Below are positions 23,310-36,417 of a DNA stretch of 64,000 nt, piece after piece. This stretch comes from Drosophila miranda (taxonomy: Eukaryota; Arthropoda; Insecta; Diptera; Drosophilidae). Where the stretch lies: assembly GCF_003369915.1 (NCBI RefSeq), contig NC_046677.1, forward strand, positions 10,354,001 through 10,418,000, written 5' to 3'. The notes beneath the pieces are model-generated. The model did no database searches and was not told the origin of the DNA. It was given only the letters and a program-made list of their open reading frames with translations. Made by a program: the position numbers and the translations under genes. Every line of letters starts with the position of its first letter. Position 1 is the stretch's first letter.

Positions 23310-25750
23310 AAATCATTAAAGATTGATTTTAAAGGTGCTATAACAACCGTCTAATATGCCTTAAATTATGTAGTTAATTTATAATTAAATAATTCATATC
23401 AAATATGTACAAATCAGAGCTATTTATCGATTTTCAATTAAAATTCGTTATTTTTCGATTACATCAGGTGTATAAAAACCTTGAAATTTTAAATACATAT
23501 CATTCCCATTTGTTTGTACGATTGATAAACAAGCAAAAACAAATATTTAAATTGCCATAAAAATATAAAAATACTATAAAATGCTATATCGATAATTCTT
23601 CCAACCCTGCCATAGGTCTATCTATTGATTGATTGCTTTTGAAGGCCTTTTGGCTCCTCCTGGTCCCACTAACCATTTCAGAGAGCTCTACACCTAATAC
23701 TCAACGATAATTTAGGGTCTTGAAAACATATATATTTTCGATGTAAACAAGTGTTGGAGATCCACAATCTTCTCGCACCACCTCTTCCGCCACACACGAT
23801 ATATGCATAGTGGATGGAATGTTTACAAAATTCCAACAACACTTCAATTTTAATGAAGAAAACGCTGGCAGAGACCCCACCAAAGTAAATGTCAAATATT
23901 TGATTAGCCCCATTAGAAGGGTGCCCCACGGGAGAGGGGACCCCACCACTGACCCACATGGGACGGCAGCGATGGCGCAGCGTTGCTGCCGCAAGGGTTG
24001 TTCGTTCTCGTTCTCCACCCAAGAATACTTCATTATAATTCTCGCTCATTAACCCATGTTTTCCATGTGCGTTTTCCGCTTTTCCCCACTTTCGCTGCTG
24101 CTGCTGCTGCCGCTCCTGGGGTGGCCCCACATTTCCAGGACGAGGGACTGTCTAGAAAAAAAAGAGGAGAAAAACACTTTTCATAATTAAGCATTGTAAT
24201 TTTTGTTTGTTTCGCCTTCAGTGTTTTTCGGGCGGGAGAGGGTTTTGCCGCGGTAAAGGCTTCATTTTCACTTGGATTCTCGATTACAATTTTCCCAACC
24301 ATCTTGGCGTCCTTCCACCCTTTTTCCTGTTTCTGTTTTTGGCAGAAATATAAAAGTTTTCCCTGTGATGGACACATGATTGCTTTCGGTCTGCCTCTAT
24401 TCATATTTGATTAACATCCAACTGGAAGCTCATTCATATATACTCGCATTTCCCTGGGAGAGAGCGAGAGAGAAAAGTCCCTGCCCATCGATTGTGATTA
24501 CTTATTAATCGTGGAATATAATCTAGACACTGGGAAATGTTTGAGAAACTCGTCAGCTGTGGGAAAGAGACAAGCGACTCCTCCACTGTTGAGGAATTTT
24601 CAATTAGTGCAACCGAAAAATGTCACTTAGCATTTCCTACCCCCCCACCCCACCGAATCCCTTCCTAAAAGACAGGAATTTTCATAATTATGCAGTGGGT
24701 GAGAAATTTGTTGAATTTTACATTCATTTTGCAGTAAATTTAATTAGAAAACAAAACTTTTCTGCACACACAGAGCTTATGTCATGCCAGAAATGTACTC
24801 TCCTCGCCATCGTCCCTCCCGCCCACCAGCTTATTAAAGGGTAGCAGCAGCTAAATACAAGTTTCACCACAGAAAATGTCTATAATTTTCCCTGTGTGTA
24901 CATGGCAACCAAAAGCTGTCGTCCCCCCACTGCACTGCACTGCCCTCTGCCCTCTGGCCGCTGGCCTCTGTTCTCTGAGCATTAGTTATTACAACCCAAC
25001 TATAATTTAAAATAAATGCCAAAGTAGCCGAGGTCTAAACCGCAGAACATCGCAGGCCCTGAGCTCCCAGAGAAAGCTGGCTATTAAGCCCCCGTACCGC
25101 GTACCCCATAACCCCACCCCGACCCCTAAAGGCAGGCTTCCAGGAGTCACAGAGCTTCAGAGCTCTAGCTCCCACTTCTGTTGCTGCTGTTGGCTTTATA
25201 ATAAATTTATAAATGAAAATATGAAAAATGGTCGCTGCGTGTTTTTGCCAAACTAAGCAAAAAAAAAAAAAACAACAAAAAACGAAGCAACGAAAACTCT
25301 CTGAAAATTCTCTCTAAGAGTGGAGAAAAGCTGCAAAAAAAGAAGGAAGAAATAAAGGCTTTATTTGTGGCCGAAGATGAAGATACTCTAGAAGGAAGAT
25401 CTGTGCGGCAGAGTTCCAATAAATAAAGGAAATGTAAGAGAAATAACAAGTGTAGATATATATATATAGAAATCCTAGCGTTGGAAACCCCTGAAGAATG
25501 ATATTTTCTACGAAAAGTAGATGATATCATAGTCAGGGTTCCATTAAATATATGAAATATACTTCTATATTGATGGAACATTGAAAAAGTTGATTATTTT
25601 TCTTTAAATATAGAAATTATACGCAGTCAATACTTTTTCTTGGAACGTTTCCTGTTTTATACTGATTTAATCCCTTTGACACTTGGCTTTTCTAAAGACC
25701 TAAAACTAGAATAAGACATAAACAAAGCGAATACCTCTTTGGTTTTTATT
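23310..25750. other. Non-coding stretch, no gene supported
   Basis: A minus-strand frame of 123 codons at 24404-24033 begins with ATG but has a mixed low-complexity composition (including an Ala run from GCT/CAG repeats) and no supporting signals. No gene is supported. Confidence 0.45.
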
Positions 25751-25758
25751 CAGATCAA

Positions 25759-26064
25759 TTATATATGCACTTTAGAAGGTCGCAAATCCTTTATTTCAAA
25801 GTCGTAAAATCCTTTTGCGAGGGTATAAAAAAAAAACGTACCAAAAGTAGTACCAAGAAAAGTGGGTGCATTGGGATTGGCTGCATTGGGGGCAGGTCTT
25901 GGGGGCTGTGTGGATTTTGCGGATAGGTCATCAGTGTCCTGCGGTCGAGTGGCTGAAGTTTTCGTTAAAGCAGTTGTAAAATGTTTAAGGATTCTTTTTA
26001 TGGAACTGGCCAAAAGGCAATCAGAGTTTAAGCGTTTCAATTTGCACGAAAATGTTAGAAACAA
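25759..26064 (-). pseudogene. Small frame lacking an ATG, with its own TATA box
   Basis: A 101-codon open frame follows two stop codons and contains no Met. Its second part reads like a small mitochondrial-type protein: a basic amphipathic stretch (KRILKHFTTALTK), a Pro/Ala linker, then a hydrophobic segment FLGTTFGTFFFYTLAKGF and a charged end. An ATA codon (about 26000) sits where a start would be expected before KRILKHF. Upstream, GGTATAAATAGG (around 26134-26127) is a good minus-strand TATA box. It could be a small gene that lost its start, an exon of a spliced gene, or chance. No family is recognised. Confidence 0.25.
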
Positions 26065-26313
26065 TTATTACAGCTATAGGAAACCTATATGGAATTATTT
26101 CTTTATTTTGGAATCAGATATTTCCCTATTTATACCCCCAGTAACCCCAAAAGATGCTCATGACCATTAAATATTAATTTCTGCGAACTGGGGTACCAAG
26201 CTGACCTGTCACCCATCGTCCTTACACTCTACCATAAATATACTATATATACCTACAAAAAAAATACCAAAAAATATGCATATACCATGATACATTTTAA
26301 ACTTTTAGACTTG

Positions 26314-26345
26314 CCGAGAGAGAGAGGGAGAGAGAGAGAGAGAGA
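26314..26345. repeat. (GA)n microsatellite
   Basis: A nearly uninterrupted GA run, seen directly. Confidence 0.8.
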
Positions 26346-26349
26346 CAAA

Positions 26350-29100
26350 AATAAACTTTCACTAGAAAAGTCCTCACACTCCACTGCCAGGATATGTGGG
26401 GGGGGGATGGAGAGGGTGTGGAATGGGTGCAAACTAGAAAAGAGCAAATGGCCAAGAGCATCAGCAGAACAAACAAACAAACAAACACATCCTCATCCTA
26501 GTTTCACATCCTGGTTCCACATCCTGTTTAGAGGACACATGGTCCACCATTCTGATTAGTTTTTCGGGCTTCGTATCGTATCTGTAAATATAAGTTATGG
26601 CTTCTGCTGCTGCTGCTGCTGTTTTTACTGCTGTTGTGCTTCAGGAAAGGAAAGTAAAGGAAAGGTCACTACTTTGGGGAGCCGGGAACATCGCCTATCG
26701 CTTCAGGAAACCTTCCGCAAAAAGTTGGTAACAAAAATGAATTCAAATGCGGGTCATTTGGGCATCGATGGTTGTGAGGAAATTCTGTGAAAAGTTGGGA
26801 CGAAAAATGAAAGTGAAAAAGACACCAAAATGGTAGGGATTTTATTCTGAATAGGGTACGGCACCATGGAAATATCGTATCTATTTTGGGGAACTAACAT
26901 TAATAGATGTATATTCTGTATGAAAATTTATATATTGAGAAAAGTGAATGAAAAAATCGTACCATTTTAGGGACTATCTTTATGAAAAGTAAGTCATAGA
27001 TGAAAGTTAGTCATAGCCTTAAAGATGATAATTTTTTTCAAAAGAAAGACTTTTATTGGAATTTTGTTGAGAATTTCCTAAATTTTTAAGAATTTATTTA
27101 AGGTTTTTTGAGCTTAATTGTAATTAATATTTAATACTAGAGGGCGAGCTCCTGCGCACCCGCCTCTCTCGCTCGCCAACCCCCGGCTCCCTTTTAATAA
27201 TTGCATTTCCCTCAACGAATTTCTATACAGCAAATTGATACTTAAACGATCTATTAGAGCATAAAATTTTGCTACTTTTCGAAAACATTTTCTCTTCTGC
27301 CCTGGCCCATTGGCATTGTCGACTTTTGGCTTTATACAGAGTCTCCCCCACTTTCTCTCCTTGCTCTGTCCTATCCACTTAAGGAAGAAGGATATAAAAT
27401 ACAAGAGAGTGTAAAAACTTTCGCCATTTTCTTTGCCAACTTTCTTCCATCGTTGCATTTGCAGAGAAAGCAGGAAAATGTCTTTTTTGCCAAGTAGTCA
27501 GCGTTGCGGATATAACTCAACAGAGAGACCCAGACCCAGACCCCACTCTATATGTATGTGTATATATATCCAACAGCCAGCTATATATCTTGGCGGGAGC
27601 CCTCTGGCGGCAACAGCTGCAACTACCGCTGCTGGACGTAAGCTGAAGCGTGAAAAAGAAACATTTGCATATCCTGTGACCCACTTATAATCATTTTTCA
27701 TGGCATGCCAGAACGTGTGCTGCAACAACAGAAGCGCGGAAGTGGGTTCGGGAGAGGGGTAGGTGGCGGGGGATGCAGTGCCATCTAGCGCACAATATTA
27801 GCTAAGAAGGCAGATGTTGAATGAGGTTATGTTTGCTCTCTAGAACACCCAACCCCAACGGCCCGCAGCCTCCACAAACCACACTTTAGCATCATTTGCA
27901 TAAATTGTGTGGTGCATGTCAAGGTGGTACGGGGGGGTTCCAGCCCTAAAATAAAGAGAAAGTCGTGGAGATAGATGGATATATCCACTATATACCCGGT
28001 CTATATATGTAGCTCTCATTCTTTATAGATAGAGCCAAATTATGGACACGAATGATTCTATTTTGGTGCTCATTAGCGTAGGCACAAAGTGTCACTGTAA
28101 TTAATAAACGAAACCCAAAGACAAAAATGAATTGTGTGGCAGAGCTGAGTGCTAAGTATTTTTATCGCAGCCACATGCCACACGCGCCACAAAGACAGTG
28201 AGAGAGAGAGAGAGGGAGGACTGGAATTATTTATACGTCTGTAATTAATCAGAGAAAACCAAGAGAGATGAGGGGCATATCTTCTGTAGTGCACTTTTCC
28301 CTGCCAGCAAGATGGCCATAGATAAAAACAATTGCGTTAAATGCTTAAATAATTGTAAAATTAATCAAAAATTGAACGATTTCTATGGAAAAACATAAAT
28401 TGGGTCAACAAAATGCCATCCACCATGTGGCTGTCTCTTTTTTCGCAAATAATCAGCTTTTGATCAACTTTTATTTCATTTTGTGATTTGCACTGACTGC
28501 ACTTTTGGCCATTTGCTTTTGGCCTTTATGCAGATTTGCACAATTTTCAATTACAGGAAAAGCGTTCAAATGTGTGTTCCAAATAGTGCAATATTATTTA
28601 ACATAAATACATACATTTAGATGGGTTTAAGGGAACACAATAGTGGAAAATATACATTGAAATGGAAAATATTTTTGACCAATTTTTGGAGAGTTCTACC
28701 CCGTTTTGGGGGTCAATCTATTCCATATTAAATGCATTTCCTTTTTCCATCTATTTTTGGCCTTTCGTCTGCCATCAATTTGATTGTATTTTATCATTTT
28801 CGTGTGCCCAAAAATCAGATTAACATTGAAAATGTAAAATAAATTTGAGAAAATTCTCTCGAATAAATTGTGAAAACTCAATTAATGTGGAAATTTTCTT
28901 CTGAATATTAATTGCCCCGGCAATTATTCAAACATTGACGTCGCCCCCAGAAAAACCTTGACCCACAAAAAGCACATCATCGGAAAAGTTTGAGGCTCCG
29001 AGAGGGGCAAAAAAAAACCAGTCCATTTTATGCAAATTTCGACTTCAAGCCCTCGACTTTATTGAACTTTTTGGGCCAAAAAGACCCACCATTTGTGGGT
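26350..29100. other. Non-coding stretch, no gene supported
   Basis: Scattered simple repeats only (a GCT run at about 26607, GA at 28199-28216). No coding signal. Confidence 0.5.
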
Positions 29101-29125
29101 CGAGTTCATTTATCTTCAACCCAAA

Positions 29126-29378
29126 ACACACACACACACACTAGCGGCACCATGTTTAAGGATAGAACATCGCATATATCAATCGGTTGTAAGTTTTCGG
29201 TTCGCCTGAACCGTTGAACGTGACATGAATCGGACTTAAGTGATTTTAATAGTTCACGTGCTGCTTTTGACAAAACGCCGGCAATGCCAGAGGATGCAGT
29301 GCAGGAAGGAGCAGGAAGGAGGGAGGCACTTTTAGGCCAGCAGCAACCATCGTCGCGCTTCCGGCTTCCTCACTCTCC

Positions 29379-29410
<32 letters not shown>

Positions 29411-29411
29411 A
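29126..29411. repeat. (CA)n and (CT)n microsatellites
   Basis: CA repeats at 29126-29141 and a CT run at about 29380-29410. Between them lies a short ATG frame, described in the findings. Confidence 0.7.
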
Positions 29412-29749
29412 TGTGCGGGTTCCAGTTACAGTCCCTTTCGGTCCATAGACAATGGGAAGCCCAGCGACCACAATTTCCGCGCCGCTTGGCCTCGATTTTC
29501 GGGCGGTCTAAGCAAATTCAGTTGAATGATTTGATTTGTTTATATGCAAGGCACACCAGGAGCGGAGGAAGCGTGCCTCAAAACTGTCAGTTTAGGCCCT
29601 GGAGTACGAGTGTTTGTCTTGCGATGATTAGTGATGGGAATGGGATCGAGAGAGCACTCCAAAAGAATTCAGGTTTGAGACGAGCAGGAGATCAGCACGA
29701 GCAGCCAGAAACCGAAAAGCGACCGAGGTGTGCTGCCGCATAACATCTT

Positions 29750-32700
29750 GTGATCTTAGTGGATATTTCGCCCATATTTCGCCTCTTCTTAGGCATATAT
29801 TTTCTATCACTTACCATCTTTAAATACTATCGACTGCCTTGCAGAGAGCTCCCATTCCCAACTCCATCTTTGCCCACATTTTCCTTAGTTTTAAGAAGTC
29901 TTTTATTCCAATGAGAGAGCCTTAATTCTCCTCCTTTCAGGCACTTATTTTAGGTAAAAAACTCTTAAAGATCTCCTATCGGATATGCCTATCGCTTAGC
30001 AAGCTACCATCCCTCACGCCATCTCCCTCTCTCTCACTCTCTATCCTCCCTTTCCCTTTCTGGCTGCAATGCGTGTAATGGACACGCGCCACCTGACTTA
30101 ATATCAATTTCGACCGCTCTCTTCACTCGAACCCCAACCCCCTACCATCTCATGTTCGGTTTTTTTTGGGGTACTTCTTGTCTCTGGCAAAAGTTTTTCA
30201 AGTCAAATGAATTTTTTATGGCGCTCAGGTGGGTTGTGGCTGTTGTTGTTGCCGGTTAAAGGTTCGATTCGACCTGCCGCCTGCCGCCTGCTGACTGTCT
30301 TACGTGTTTGGGGTTTTAAAATCATTTTTTGGAATAAATGGTTTTAAAATACTTGCCAGCAGAGGCGGAGGCAGCAGCTGAGGGGAGCAACAATTTGCAA
30401 ATTGAACGGTAAGGGGGAGAACTCTTTTTTTCGGGCTTGCTTGGGCAGGTAATGAAAGGCGTTAATGGGATTATGAAGGAACTAGACAAAAGCCTCTGCA
30501 CACAAAATCACAAATGACTTCGCCTCGACCACAATCTAATTGCCTTCTCGATGGCATTCCCCATAAGAATTGTCAATCTACTTAATCGAAGATACATCAT
30601 CTGCAGTGCATATCCTTGGCCACAACTTTGTCAAGCCGCACGAGTTATCTTTCTAATAATTTCTCAACTTAATTGTTGTATCAATAATTCAGTTATATCC
30701 CCCCCCTTCACCAACCGGAAAGTTATGCAGTTTATTATTAAATGTTTCGAGTGGGCGTCTCTCGAGGGGAATTGAGGCGTTGGACCTCAACTATTGGTTA
30801 AACCTGTGGTTAAGCTCTCAACTTAAGCATGGAACTTTGGTTAGCCTCGTTGATTAAAGTTGTAGTCCCAGAAATGTGTGCCGTTCGATGGGTACTTTGA
30901 GGCCAAGAGGGGAGGAGGAGTGCGCTTAACGCCCCGAACTAATTGAAACTTTGCCTAATTCTTGTTTATGGCCCAAACAGAGTGACATGGAAGATGGCTA
31001 AGGATATGGCTATGGAGATGGCTTTGGCTGGATTATAAACTGCAACCTAAGACTTGGCAATAATTTGATAATTTAATTACACTTAACCTCGTTGAACCTG
31101 CCCCGCCCCCGCCTCCCAATCCTCCCTACTTTCTGCATAATTTATGCAACTACTGCTAATGTGTGTCGGGTCGGGACGGGTCTCGGTTTGGCTCGATTCG
31201 GGTGTGCGTGTGTGCGGTTCTTGGCGACATTTTGCCAGTGGGAAACGTATGCATAAATAAGTTCAAGATTGGAGAGAGGCCTCCCTCCACTTCGACTTGG
31301 ACCCTTAACCCCTAGGTCCACACACACACCCCTACTGCTGCAGGCCCTCCCCTTCGGAGGCATAGCCACATAATTGTCGGCCATGTATCTTACAAATGCA
31401 AATTAGATGCAAATGTTAATAATCTGCGTGGATGAATTTTAATGAGGAACCAAAGTGTTTTGGCGACTTGTCGCCGACAACGACAACGACAACGCCTTCT
31501 CCCGGAGTCGTCTCCGTTCCGACTATGTCTGTGTCCGTTTCCCGTTTCCCCCCTTGGAGAAACTATACGAGACGACACTTTTGTGGATGTGGAAGTGTCT
31601 GACATGCTTCAAGGATTAGCCCTGACCAGATCTCTCTGTGGTCGTAGGGTTTTCCATTGAAAGAAGACAGCTGGAAAAGGGACTCATAAATGTTTTTCAA
31701 AGAAAGCAAAGGAAAAGTCAACTTAGGGTATGGACTATGCCATGCTCTAACCACCAACCTCCTCTATAAGGTCACCATCTCCCCGACATAGCCAATGTAC
31801 CCTCTGCCTCTCTCGCTCCGGGCTAACCAAAGGTGTGTTGCATGGCAATCCCTTCTTCTCTTTAATTTCCATCTTGTTATGTAGACGATTTGAGATGGGG
31901 AATTTTTATGATTCCCTACTCTGTGGCAAGGCCAACCCTAGTAGCAGCAGCTGTGTACGCGGCCCAGACATCAAGTGGCGGCGGCTAATTAACGCCACTG
32001 TAAAGAAGGGAAAGAAATGCAAGGCAAGGCAAGGCTGGGGAAGGGTAGTGCCAAAGCAAGTGGCAAGTGCCCCGTTAAAGAGGCAGCCAGCAGCACACGT
32101 GCTCCTGGAGCCTCTGCTCAGATCTTCAGACCTATCAAAATTATGTTTTCTGACACTTTTTCAATTCCAAATATAGAAGGACGCCGTGCCCGAAGCCCGT
32201 CGTCTGTATCATTTCCTTTTCAGTGCCCTTTTGGGCATCGACAAAATGAAAACAGATGTTGAAAATCAGTTGCACATTAAATGCCACTCATGTGGAAACT
32301 TAATTGTTGCCACAGAATCAAACGGAACACGAACCGAAACCGTTCGTCCGATCCATCACTCCAATGGATGTCGTCCGTGAGGGTGTTTGATATTTCGCCA
32401 TAATTTGCTGGCTTCTACGTTTATTTGTTTTGGCCAAAAACTCGTTGGGCAGGGGGCGGTGAGCAGGGGGGCAGGGCATCCTGCATCAAGTATATATAAA
32501 TAATACACGTATAAGTTTATTTTGTGTGTGTTTTTGGCGACATATGTTATACTTGAGAGCCCAACCCCCTCTGAGACGTACGAGAGTGGTCAGTGGCAAT
32601 CGATTGATTGAGTCAGTCAGCTGGAGGCCATAAGTGCGGTTCATAATGAGAAGAACAGTAGGGGGAACTGTATATGAAGTATGAATATCATTGATTGCTA

Positions 32701-32920
32701 ATGAAGTAAACTTTGAAATTGGATACTGGAGGGTTGAAAAGTTTAGCGCGAAAATGGTGACTGAAAGAGCTCTAAATATAAGGGTTCTATAGGGTCTGCA
32801 ATGTAGACAAAAAGCAAAGAGAACCCTGACAGACCTTGGGTTACTTTTCGAGAGTAGAATGACAAACGTAGCGTACAGAGATTCCGCAAATAGTTCTTCA
32901 GAACGAAGAGAATTTTAATT
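29750..32920. other. Non-coding stretch, no gene supported
   Basis: No gene is seen. TAAT/ATTA-rich words and short simple repeats suggest ordinary fly intergenic or intronic DNA. Confidence 0.5.
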
Positions 32921-32929
32921 GTTCTCCCT

Positions 32930-33290
32930 GTCTAATCCTCTGCCCGCGTGGCGTGGGTGCTGACGTCGCTGTCGCTGCCTCCTCGTTGGATTCTGCCCGA
33001 TCTTCGTGGACTGCTGCTTCCTCTCTGCTTGGCTCTCAGCGCTTCGGTTGCCTGCCTCTGCCGGCGGAGCTTCGCTGCTGCTCTCTTGTTCGGGATTTGT
33101 ATTGTCTACGTTTCTCTGTTTGATTCGCTGCAGCGCTCACCGATCCTCTCTCGGCTTGGATGCATTTTCTGGCTCGGCTGTGCTTTGGTTCTGCCCGATC
33201 TACGGGCTTTGCTGTTGCTTCTGCTGTTCGGACCTCTGCCGATTCTCTGCCGGATTGACGCCTCTTCTCGACTTCTCTCTTTAAATAGTA
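32930..33290. repeat. GC-rich internally repetitive island
   Basis: A sharply GC-richer segment in A/T-rich surroundings. The phrase TTCTGCCCGATCT occurs twice (about 32990 and 33191), both followed by related sequence (CGTGGACTGCTGCTTC and ACGGGCTTTGCTGTTGC), along with further CTCTGCCG and GCTTCGGTTGC phrases. A 144-codon Leu-rich frame crosses it but starts at a non-ATG codon. It may be a decayed repeat or transposon piece. Confidence 0.4.
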
Positions 33291-34699
33291 GAAGCGTGTC
33301 TATTCGTGTCTTTGCGTGGCCGTTGGTCTTTCGATATGCTATGTATTTGCTGTGCAAATCTAGAGATGACACCTGCAGCTAGTGATGGCCTCTTAATTGA
33401 TATTCCCCTACTTATTGGGCACTCATAATGAAACCATTACTTCTAACTATAATGCTCTCTCCACAAACATCCTATCCATTTGTACCCCTCTACAGACACT
33501 TGCAATCGAACACTGCCACCCCATTAAATTGCATTACATTAATTTAGCAAATTGCAACAACAAATACGCGGAATAGCGCATGAAATTTCAACATACGACG
33601 CACACATGATGCATTCCCAGAGACCCATGTCTTTGGAGAAGGGGGAGGGGGAATATGGGATCTACAATAAGAATTTTCCTGTGTGCAATAACTGCGCAAT
33701 ATATCAAACAAATTCACCTGGGACTCTATGGGACTATGGGCTTTCCCCTTCCCCCGAGTCGTCGCGGAGGGGATGTTTTGTCCAGGGCGCGTGAAGAACC
33801 AAACAGTGAAAATAAAAACACCCAGGGAAGAGAGGGAAAACAATGGGAAAACCCAAATGGAAATGGAAAGCGAAATGTGAATGTGAAAAAAAGGAAGAAT
33901 TTTATTTATATGCGATTAAATGCAAAAGGCAATACGGTTAGAGAGGGGGAACACAAATAATGGATTGAATCAAATTTTGGGCAGCGGAGGAAAACCCCGA
34001 GCAACTTTTCGTCGATGCAACGTCACGGGAAAAACAACAAATGACAACAGCAAATGGAGAGCAAACATCGAAGGGCTGCGGAAGGAAGGATAAACATTTG
34101 GCAAGTGAAAACCAAAACCGGAAAAAAGAAACTTGTAAAAAAGTGAATGTCAATGCAAAGGACATCGGCCGTCTGTCCTTCTTCCCCGTGGAAGGTCACC
34201 CAGAAACCACTTCCGTTTTGTGAACTTTACTGTTGTTCCAATGCTAATCCTGTAACTGAGATCCCAACTTCAAAAAACTCCGAAAAAAGTAGGGGGATTA
34301 TAGCCGCCACACACACATTAGCCGTGCGGCCGTGTGGCCTGCGCCCCCGGGATACGGTGTAAGGTATACGGGTGTGTGTGTGCCTCTCTGGGGGGAATCT
34401 CTGTTCTGTTTCGCGCTAAGCCGACATGACCAATGGCTGGCACTTGTTAATTTCTCATACTAATTTCTACCCATTCCCCGGAATGACTCCCCGCCTGCTT
34501 GCCTGCCACACGGGGCATGGCATTCTCCATTTCTCTGGAGTTTTTTAAGGGGTTGCGCAGCGCCTCTTCGCTCTTCATTAATCACACTGATCGGTTTTTG
34601 AGCACGCACGAAGAGGCACTACGCAGCGCACACTATTTGCCATCATTTTTTAGGATTTGGCGCAGTTTTCCCAGTGGATCGCTGTTCTAAGTAATTGAA

Positions 34700-34701
<2 letters not shown>

Positions 34702-34732
<31 letters not shown>
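34702..34732. repeat. (CT)n microsatellite
   Basis: A long pure CT run, seen directly. Confidence 0.85.
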
Positions 34733-34735
<3 letters not shown>

Positions 34736-34810
34736 CTCTGTTCTGTGCATGGATGGTATGTGTGATAAATTCTTGGGTTAAGCGCATGATTAGCGCATTT
34801 GGCTTTGGCT

Positions 34811-34838
34811 CTCCTCCTCCTCCTCCTCCTCCTCCTCA
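34811..34838. repeat. (CTC)n trinucleotide repeat
   Basis: About nine CTC units in a row, not in a supported reading frame. Confidence 0.8.
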
Positions 34839-36395
34839 CCGAAAAACAATCTTCGTGCCTCGTCTGCCAACAATGGCTTCTAATTATTTATTACCCAAAT
34901 GACTTTTCCTTTTGGACGTCGTTTCTTTTGGCAAATACCCGTTTCTGACGGACTGTGATTGGCATTTTGGTTTTTGGGGACAACGAATCTCAGAGAAAAG
35001 TCACGAACGGCATAGTCAAATGAGTGGGCAGAAAATTAACGCGGAATCAGGGGAAGAATTAGTGGAACATCCACCGAAAGGGGAGGGGTTGAAGTTGGGC
35101 TGGAAATTTTTGAGTAGAGTCTAGGCCATGGTTGAGCATTTATGTGGATGTAGTCGATAGGGAGAGAGGTACTGGATATAGGGTAATATTTTTTAACCGT
35201 TTGTTCAAGGTAAGGCGACAGGATATACTTTCAGTGGTGAATCTTTCGAAGGAACAACCTTTCAAGGGACATATGGAATGGTAATGGAACTTTATGTGGT
35301 CCAAATTTCACGATTTAATATATTGGGAATAACCCTGTATCTCATCACAAGAGATTCAATATGACTTGTTTCCATAAATAATGCTCCCTTAGAAAATTCC
35401 TGACTTCCTTTTTCGATCAACTATTGTCCGAACTAAGGGCCATACTGGCCTATGTGGGGCCCCCTCTGAGGGCCGTCCGGGTCAACCTAACCTATTGTCC
35501 GACCATTAATATTATACCATCTTTCGATTGTTTCCGCCGAAAACCATTTGATTTATATTTTTTAAATAGTAGATACGACTGTTTGACTCTTCTAAAGATC
35601 AGTTTTAATCCATTAATAGATATTTCGACCTTCAATTTGATTACTATAGCTTCACAGTAAAGAAAACTATCACTTTTCTTGGCATATCTTTTATATTTCA
35701 GTTTCATTTTCCCAGCAAAATACATGAAAATCAATATAAAGAGAGTAAAGAGTATAAATCATATATTTCCCGTACAAATAATACCTCAACTCCTCCTTTC
35801 GTAAATCTCATTTCTTTTCCTCCATCCCTTTTTCAATCTCTTTGCCTTCTGTCATTCTGTGAAATCTTTTCCTTCTTGCGCAAATCCACAACATCAGCTG
35901 GTTCTGTTCTGTTGTGCCATTATCAAAGTATCATCATAAGCATCCTATTAGCTAGATCCAGGACTCCTCTGTAGCCCTGTAGTCCTCGGCGGGGAGGACT
36001 GTTACTATTACTCCTCACTAAGCCGTCTGGACAAATACTTTAATACCCGCCAGGGCCGTTTCGGGAGGAAGGAAAGCCTGCGACGTAAAAATGCAGAAAT
36101 ATGTTTTTTATGCCGCACGGCGGCGCATTCCTTGTCCTTTGGTCGTAGAAGGCACTCCAACAACTGTGCAAATAAGTAAAAAGTAATCCTAATTACAATT
36201 GCAAGTTATAAATAAACATGGACAAGGGAAAAGTAGCTGGGAGAACGGTTCGTTCGCACAATGCCAGGCCCTGCCGTACATCCGAATCTGCGAAATGCGA
36301 CGGCGACTACTGACGAGGACGACTACGATGTCATTGTAATAATGAAAATCCCCAAACAACCCATAAAAGGGATAAACGTAACGAAACGAAACGAA

Positions 36396-36417
36396 ATGAA
36401 TGAATGAATGAATGAAT
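36396..36417. repeat. (GAAT)n tetranucleotide repeat
   Basis: Five tandem copies of GAAT/TGAA, seen directly. Confidence 0.75.

Noticed and set aside
24033..24404. A 123-codon minus-strand frame with a true ATG and an Ala run
   Set aside because: The composition is mixed and partly made by a GCT/CAG repeat. No promoter or splice support and no recognisable domain.
29411..29743. A 110-codon plus-strand frame starting at ATG after a CT repeat
   Set aside because: The composition looks random, with no domain, donor or promoter.
30230..30285. tRNA-like sequence with GGTTCGATTCG resembling a B box and TGGCGCTCAGG resembling an A box
   Set aside because: The T-arm does not pair, no acceptor stem closes, and the spacing is wrong. 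No tRNA can be folded.
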